A DNA stretch of 10,012 nucleotides from DASXMX01 sp036794395 (GTDB taxonomy: Bacteria; Planctomycetota; Phycisphaerae; Tepidisphaerales; Tepidisphaeraceae), in the NCBI GenBank assembly GCA_036794395.1, contig DAIRGS010000261.1, positions 1-10,012 of the forward strand. The letters are read 5' to 3'. The notes beneath the pieces were generated by a model. The model had not been told where the DNA came from. It was given only the letters and a program-made list of their open reading frames with translations, and did not search any database. Shown piece by piece: positions 5,300 through 10,012 of this stretch. Every line of letters starts with the position of its first letter. Position 1 is the stretch's first letter. The position numbers were made by a program, and so were the translations under genes.

Positions 5300-8297
5300 A
5301 TGCCCTACAACTTTACGACGATCGAGAAAAAATGGCAGGCTTACTGGCTGGAGAACAAGACATTTCGGGCGCTGGATCCAGAGGAGGCGGGGTCGCTGGC
5401 CAAGGCTTACATACTGGACATGTTCCCTTATCCGAGCGGGTCGGGGTTGCATGTGGGGCATCCGGAGGGGTACACAGCGACGGATATCGTTTCGCGGTAC
5501 TTACGCATGCGCGGTTACAACGTGCTGCACCCGATGGGGTGGGATGCGTTTGGGCTGCCGGCGGAGCAATACGCGATTAAGAACAATGTGCATCCGCGGG
5601 ATACGACGGCGAAGAACATCAACGAGTTTCGCCGGCAGATTCAGATGCTGGGCCTGAGCTACGACTGGGAGCGCGAGGTCGATACAACCGACCCCGGCTA
5701 TTATAAATGGACGCAGTGGATCTTTCTCCAACTGTTCAATAGTTACTTCGATCCGATCGAGCAGAAAGCCCGGCCGATTGCGCATCTGATCAATGAACTG
5801 GAAAATGAGAACCTGGTGGTGGGGCCGGATGGGTCAGTCCGCTTGAACCCAACTTTGGAGGGGATGGAGGAAGTCACTGGCGAGGTGCGGGTTGAACGGC
5901 TCTGGCGCGAACTGACCCAGCAGGACCGGCTGGATGTGATTGCAGGGCAGCGGCTGGCGTTTATGGATGAAGTGCCGGTGAACTGGTGCCCCGGATTGGG
6001 GACGGTGCTGGCCAATGAGGAAGTAATCGATGGGAAGAGTGAAGTGGGGGGATATCCGGTGGAGCGCCGGCCGATGCGGCAGTGGATGCTGCGCATTACT
6101 GCTTATGCAGACCGGCTGCTGAAGGATCTGGATGCGCTGAACTGGCCGGAGCCTTTGAAGGAAATGCAGCGGAATTGGATTGGGCGGAGCGAGGGGGCGC
6201 ACGTGGATTTTGAGATCGCGGCGCGGGATGAGCACGTGCTGGAGACCGATGCCAACCGTGGGGAGCCGGACGTGGAGGGGGAGGACGATGATCTGGCAAT
6301 CGCGGTATTTACGACTCGGCCGGACACGTTGTTTGGGGCGACCTACATGGTGCTGGCGCCGGAGCATCCGCTGGTGGATCGGATCACGCCATCGAGCCAT
6401 CGCGAAACCGTGGAGGCATATCGCACTGTTTGCGCCGGCAAGAGCGAGCGGGAGCGGATGGCCGAGACCAAGGAAAAAACGGGGACTTTCACCGGGGCGT
6501 ATGCGATCAATCCGGTAAATGGGGAGAAGGTGCCGATTTACATCGCGGATTATGTGCTGATTGGTTATGGGACCGGGGCGATCATGGCCGTGCCGGCGCA
6601 TGATGAGCGGGACTTTGAGTTTGCAAAGCGATTTCAAATTCCGATGCGGGCGGTGGTGATGCCGTCTGATGATTGGCTGAAGGAGCAGTGGCGCGGAGGC
6701 CAGAGCATTACGGAACTGCGCGCTGAATATCAGCAGGACCCGGCGAAATTCGTGATCGCGTTTACAGGAGTGGGCGTCGCAATCAATTCGCCCATGATTG
6801 ATGGGGTGGCCACGCCCGAGGCGAAGGCGAAGATCATCGGAATCCTGGAAGAAAACGAGATGGGCCGGCGGGCGATCACGTACAAGCTGCGGGATTGGCT
6901 GTTCAGCCGGCAGCGGTATTGGGGAGAGCCTTTTCCGATTTTGCTGGATGAGGAGGGGAACGCGTATGCGGTGGATGAATCGGAGTTGCCGGTGACGTTG
7001 CCGCAGGTAGCGGATTTTAAGCCGACCGGCACACCTGAGCCGCCACTGAGCAAGGCGAAGGAATGGACGACCGTAGTTAAGGATGGGAAGACATATACCC
7101 GCGAAACCAACACCATGCCGCAATGGGCGGGATCGTGCTGGTACTACCTGCGATTTACCGATCCGCATAACGCCGAGCGATTTGTCGATCCAGCCAAGGA
7201 GCGGTACTGGATGCCGGTGGATCTGTATGTGGGCGGGGTGGAACATGCGGTGCTGCACCTGCTGTATTCGCGGTTCTGGCATAAGGTGCTGTTTGACCTG
7301 GGGCATGTGAGCACGCCTGAGCCATTCCAGCGGCTGGTGAACCAGGGAATGATTCTGGGAGAGCAGGAGTACACGGCGTTTTCGGCGGGCGATGTGGCGG
7401 NNNNNNNNNNTAAGCTCGGCAGATGTGCGTGATCTGGGGGAGGAAGTGATTGATGAGAAGATGCAGATGGTCGGGACGCACAGACAGTCTGGCGAAAAGA
7501 TCCTGGGGCGGCGAGTGCGGGAGGAAGAAGTCGAGCGAAAGCCGGACGGGTATTACCTGAAGGGATCGCCGGCGATTCGCGTGGATGCGCGGGCGTTCAA
7601 GATGAGCAAGAGCCGGAGGAATGTAGTAAATCCCGATGACATCGTGCGCGACTACGGCGCGGATTGTTTCCGGCTGTACGAGATGTACATGGGGCCGCTG
7701 GAGCAGCAGAAGCCGTGGAACACGCGGGATATCGTGGGGATGTCACGGTTTTTGAATGGGGTGTGGCGGAACCTGATTGGGGAGGATGATGCGCCACCGC
7801 ACAAGACACGGGCCGTGGATGGAGCGATTCCAGAAGCCATTGACCGGCAGATGCATCGGACGATCAAAAAGGTGGGCGAAGACATTGAATCGATGCGGTT
7901 CAACACCGCGATCGCTGAATTGATCAAGCTGAATAACGAGATGACGAAGCTTGCTTCGATTCCGCGCGAGTTGGCAGAGAATTTTACGTTGATGCTCGCA
8001 CCGCTGGCGCCGCATGTGGCGGAAGAAATCTGGCAGAGGCTGGGGCATGAGCGGACGCTGGCCCGGCGGCCTTGGCCAACGTTTGATCCGCAAAAGCTGA
8101 TCGAGAGCACGATGGACTTGCCAGTGCAGGTGAATGGGAAGCTCCGGGACAAGATAACGGTGCCGGCGGATGCCGATGAGGCGGCGATCTTGCAGACCGC
8201 AGAGCTGGCGCCGGGCGTGCAGCAGTGGCTGGAGGGCAAGGAGATTAAGAAGCGGATTTATGTGGCGAGGAAGTTGGTGAATCTGGTGGTGGGGTGA
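5300..8297 (+). CDS. leuS: Leucyl-tRNA synthetase, interrupted by an assembly gap
   Basis: This class Ia synthetase charges tRNA-Leu in the cytoplasm and hydrolyses mischarged tRNA. The start MPYNFTTIEKKW matches the family; an upstream ATG at 5144 would add 52 residues read through a repeat. Landmarks: HIGH motif HVGH (51-54); editing (CP1) domain with TTRPDT (338-343) and AVPAHDERDFEFA (430-442); RDWLFSRQRYWGEP (531-544); the KMSKS loop (7599-7613) after the gap; anticodon-binding helices; and a C-terminal tRNA-contact domain ending at 8294. About 700 residues precede the gap and 294 follow it. The frame shifts across the 10 Ns, which fits a placeholder gap whose true length is a multiple of three rather than a frameshift. 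Oddities: a roughly 70-residue insertion at about 150-221; the zinc-ribbon cysteines are replaced (DGKSEVGGYPV) apart from C230; an acidic insertion sits near 320-331; and KMSKS is followed by R-R-N instead of the usual R/K-G-N. The insertion and metal-free ribbon are, from memory, typical of PVC/Bacteroidetes enzymes. Confidence 0.98.
7401..7410. other. Assembly gap (10 N) inside leuS
   Basis: Ten Ns between residue 700 (FSAGDVA) and SSADVRD. The reading frame before and after differs by one, so the true length is not 10 if the gene is intact. Confidence 0.97.
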
Positions 8298-8310
8298 TGA
8301 TGGATCGATT

Positions 8311-8347
8311 CACCGCGGAGGCGCAGAAATCGCGGAGAAACGATTTC
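8311..8347. repeat. Short repeat fragment and hairpin after leuS
   Basis: CACCGCGGAGGCGCAG (8311-8326) resembles the 'CCGCGGAGGCGCGGAG'-type extragenic repeat I recall from other genomes. It runs into a 7-bp perfect hairpin, GAAATCG (8326-8332) and CGATTTC (8341-8347), with an 8-nt loop. No T-tract follows, so a terminator role is doubtful. It is the only non-coding element between leuS and the CYTH gene. Confidence 0.5.
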
Positions 8348-8371
8348 ATCAGGTGTCAGTGAAAGGTTGCC

Positions 8372-9004
8372 ATGGCCAGTGAGATCGAAGCGAAAATGAA
8401 GGTGGATGGGTTTGACCGTATGAGGGATGCGCTCGCGCAGGCGGGAGCGACACGGATCGGATCGGTGCTGGAAACGAATATGTTTTTCGACTCGCCGACG
8501 CAAACCCTCGTATCGAAAGACACCGGACTGCGCCTCCGTCGGACGCGGGATGATGCCACGAACCAAGTGCGTTTCATCATCACCGTGAAGGGTCCACAGC
8601 AATCGGGACAACTGAAGAATCGCGAGGAGGCGGAGGTTGTTGTTGACGATGGAGAGGATGCCAAGGGGGTGCTGGCGGCGCTGGGGTTTGAGCCGACCTT
8701 GTCGTTCGAAAAGCGGCGGGAGAGTTGGACGTTGGATGGGTGCAAAGTGGAGTTAGACGAGTTGCCGGTCTTTGGGCGGTTTGTGGAGATTGAGGGGCCG
8801 GGCGAGGGGGAGGTGATGGCGGTGCGGGAGAAGCTGGGGATGGGCGGGACGCCGCTCATTCAGACAGGGTATGCGACGATGATTGCCCGGCACCTGAAGG
8901 AGACGGGAGATGCGCGGGGGGTGATTACGTTTCAGTCGTATGGGAGTTTGGTACAGGGGTGCGGCGGGGGCGTATACTTGGGGGATGGATCCGATCGGCG
9001 ATAA
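8372..9004 (+). CDS. CYTH-domain phosphohydrolase / class IV cyclase-like protein
   Basis: The product is 210 residues, a CYTH (CyaB, thiamine triphosphatase) tunnel-fold enzyme that would act on a triphosphate such as tripolyphosphate, thiamine triphosphate or ATP with divalent metal. The ATG follows AAAGG by 6 nt. The signature EIEAK (E4, E6, K8) matches ExExK. The phosphate-binding basic residues follow: LRLRR (R54, R56, R57), K73 in ITVKGP, and KRR (114-116). Acidic metal ligands lie in VELDEL (E127, D129) and VEIEGP (E139, E141). All tunnel residues expected for the family are present, so activity is likely; substrate cannot be told. The family usually ends near residue 175-180; here a Gly-rich tail of about 25-30 residues continues over the promoter and first 20 bases of the next gene, so the tail may be a recent read-through. 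It lies 74 bp after leuS and may share its transcript. Confidence 0.93.
   Translation: MASEIEAKMKVDGFDRMRDALAQAGATRIGSVLETNMFFDSPTQTLVSKDTGLRLRRTRDDATNQVRFIITVKGPQQSGQLKNREEAEVVVDDGEDAKGVLAALGFEPTLSFEKRRESWTLDGCKVELDELPVFGRFVEIEGPGEGEVMAVREKLGMGGTPLIQTGYATMIARHLKETGDARGVITFQSYGSLVQGCGGGVYLGDGSDRR
8950..8978 (+). promoter_or_regulatory. Candidate promoter of the small-protein/nucleotidyltransferase pair
   Basis: TATACT (8973-8978) matches five of six bases of a -10 box; GGTACA (8950-8955), 17 nt upstream, is a weak -35. The ATG at 8985 comes 6 nt after the -10, so the transcript would start at the codon itself. The promoter lies inside the end of the CYTH gene. Confidence 0.45.
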
Positions 9005-9206
9005 AGCGGAGTGGTTGGCCAGGTTTCGGGCGACGACGGAAAAGTTGGAGACGATCCGCGCTCGCGAACTGGCCGCGATGACTGATGAAGAAGCCTTGCG
9101 ACGCATGAAATTATTGTCTATCGCGGGTACTCCCTGGCGTGAGCGGCGCGATTGGTCAGGGTTGGTCGAACAGCAGGCGTTGTTCCATCGCCGGGAAAAG
9201 TCATGA
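8985..9206 (+). CDS. 73-residue partner of the nucleotidyltransferase
   Basis: The product is 73 residues. I chose the ATG at 8985; a longer frame from 8940 would be read entirely inside the CYTH gene and would skip the -10 element. The start has no Shine-Dalgarno beyond a G-run touching the ATG. The protein is a charged helix (residues 5-42, with TDEEALRRMK at 33-42) followed by SGLVEQQALF at 58-67. From memory, small proteins with an 'SGLVEQQRLF'-like end are often encoded just before nucleotidyltransferase genes in Acidobacteria and PVC genomes; I cannot check this. There is no HEPN RxxxxH motif, no membrane segment and no recognisable DNA-binding domain. The stop overlaps the next start (ATGA), so the two are translationally coupled. 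An antitoxin or accessory role is a hypothesis. Confidence 0.75.
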   Translation: MDPIGDKAEWLARFRATTEKLETIRARELAAMTDEEALRRMKLLSIAGTPWRERRDWSGLVEQQALFHRREKS

Positions 9207-9796
9207 GTGATATCGCGGGAGTGTTGGAAGCGGCCAATGAAGTGGAGCAATTCTGTCGAGCGCAGCGCTGGCGATTTTGCTTTATCGGCGGGGTGGCCGT
9301 GCAACGCTGGGGGATGCCAAGATTTACACAGGACGTCGATCTCACCTTGATGACGGGGTTAGGCTCCGAGGGACAGTTCGTCGAGGCGCTCTTGGAGCGA
9401 TTTCCCGGTCGTTTGAACGATACGCGTCAGTTCGCGCTTGAGACGCGAGTTGTCTTGTTGCGGACAGCCGGTGGAGTGGATCTTGACTTCTCGTTAGGGG
9501 CCTTTCCATTTGAGGAGGGCACGGTCGAGCGTGCCAGCCTGTGGACGGTTGACGAGGGAATATCGATCACTACGTGTTCGGCGGAAGATCTACTGATCCA
9601 CAAGGCTTTTGCATCGCGCGATCGGGATTGGGGCGATGTCGAAAGCATATTATCGCGGCGGCATGGGCGGCTCGATCTTGCCCATGTCCGCAGAGAGCTG
9701 CCGGCGCTGCTCGAGCTCAAAGATGATTTCGAATCGATGGGCAAACTAGAGCGCATGATCGCTTCCGTGGACAGGCGGTTGCGGCAGGATCCTTAA
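9203..9796 (+). CDS. Nucleotidyltransferase, AbiEii/MNT-like
   Basis: The product is 197 residues with a polymerase-beta-type nucleotidyltransferase fold. Motifs: FIGGVAVQRWG (27-37), the R-x-T-x-D-x-D signature RFTQDVDL (40-47; D44 and D46 are the metal-binding pair), a third acidic strand GVDLDFSLG (D93/D95), and EDLLIHKAFASRDRDWGDV (K134, R139, D142) in the C-terminal half, a pattern shared by AbiEii/DUF1814-like toxins that transfer nucleotides to RNA or proteins. All catalytic residues appear present. The start follows the 73-residue gene with a 4-nt ATGA overlap; a longer frame from 9152 reads through that gene. The full AbiEii protein is usually longer, so this is a compact relative. 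It could be a toxin with the small gene as antitoxin, a stand-alone defence effector or a tRNA/protein modifier. The coding sequence has fewer G-runs than leuS, a weak hint of transfer. Confidence 0.87.
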   Translation: MSDIAGVLEAANEVEQFCRAQRWRFCFIGGVAVQRWGMPRFTQDVDLTLMTGLGSEGQFVEALLERFPGRLNDTRQFALETRVVLLRTAGGVDLDFSLGAFPFEEGTVERASLWTVDEGISITTCSAEDLLIHKAFASRDRDWGDVESILSRRHGRLDLAHVRRELPALLELKDDFESMGKLERMIASVDRRLRQDP

Positions 9797-9831
9797 TTGA
9801 CCGGTAATGCACGAATAATGGTCGTTTAGAT

Positions 9832-10012
9832 TCACCATCTACGCTCATAGTTCCATTTCCGCGATTTGCCTTCTTCCAGCCACCGAATTGGGGTGTTCAG
9901 GCGTCGGTGGCGGGTCTTGGCAAAGTCGGCGGTCCTGACGAGATAAGCATCGACCGTTAGTGAGCGTTACGTAAACCCCACCTTCACCGCGTCCGGCTGG
10001 CTTGGTTAATCT
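9832..10012 (-). pseudogene. Possible decayed or partial gene at the right edge
   Basis: On the minus strand a stop-free stretch (9966 to the TGA at 9832-9834) reads as a plausible protein tail, VDAYLVRTADFAKTRHRR followed by LNTPIRWLEEG, with no start codon and an in-frame TAA at 9967-9969. A second minus-strand frame is open from the window edge to a TGA at 9845-9847. A frameshift between the two frames would join them, but I recognise no family and both stretches are short, so this may be chance. The rest of 9797-10012 shows no promoter, terminator or RNA gene that I can support. Confidence 0.18.

Noticed and set aside
5834..7306. 490-codon minus-strand frame opposite leuS
   Set aside because: Long only because leuS codon use in a G+C-rich genome avoids reverse-strand stops; the product is His/Arg/Pro-rich without domains.
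7400..7412. Frameshift or split of leuS into two genes
   Set aside because: The frame change occurs exactly at a run of 10 Ns, and both halves match one continuous LeuRS.
9152..9202. Earlier start of the nucleotidyltransferase (17 extra residues)
   Set aside because: The extension overlaps the coding end of the 73-residue gene; the ATGA-coupled start at 9203 gives the expected N-terminus.
1..10012. CRISPR array, tRNA, rRNA or insertion sequence
   Set aside because: No regularly spaced direct repeats, no cloverleaf with a CCA-type end or rRNA core that I could recognise, and no transposase-like reading frame.

Overview
The window is G+C-rich bacterial chromosomal DNA from a scaffolded draft or metagenome assembly: it holds two 10-N gaps (4426-4435 and 7401-7410) that look like fixed-length placeholders. 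The gene content (a LeuRS with a long insertion and no zinc-ribbon cysteines, a Tat-exported beta-propeller protein, a SpoIIE-type phosphatase, a PilZ protein, and dense palindromic intergenic repeats) suggests a member of the PVC group, most likely Planctomycetota. This is inferred from family resemblance only.

Layout, left to right. A small unrecognised protein gene (128-634, minus) diverges from a Tat-signal NHL/peptidylamidoglycolate-lyase-like propeller gene (1144-2223, plus). The 509 bp between them carry a nested palindromic repeat. The propeller gene converges on a membrane-bound sensor and SpoIIE/PP2C-type phosphatase (2364-4289, minus); a long palindrome separates the two and may terminate the plus-strand transcript. 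Upstream of the phosphatase, on the same strand, is a PilZ (c-di-GMP receptor) gene (4580-4975) with its own intrinsic terminator and a further palindromic repeat interrupted by the first gap. Across a 324 bp divergent region, leuS (5300-8297, plus; second gap inside) is followed on the plus strand by a CYTH-domain triphosphatase/cyclase-like gene (8372-9004), a 73-residue protein (8985-9206) and an AbiEii/MNT-like nucleotidyltransferase (9203-9796). The last two overlap by ATGA. The right edge (9797-10012) holds no convincing gene, only a possible minus-strand remnant.

Functionally this is a mostly ordinary housekeeping and signalling region: leucyl-tRNA synthesis plus two signal-transduction outputs (partner-switching phosphatase and c-di-GMP receptor). 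The parts most worth a second look are the small-protein/nucleotidyltransferase pair, which looks like an uncharacterised toxin-antitoxin-like cassette with its own -10 element inside the end of the CYTH gene; two genes (leuS and the 73-residue gene) that lack a Shine-Dalgarno sequence but have a -10-like hexamer 6-8 nt before ATG, as expected for leaderless mRNAs; and a different palindromic repeat in almost every intergenic gap.
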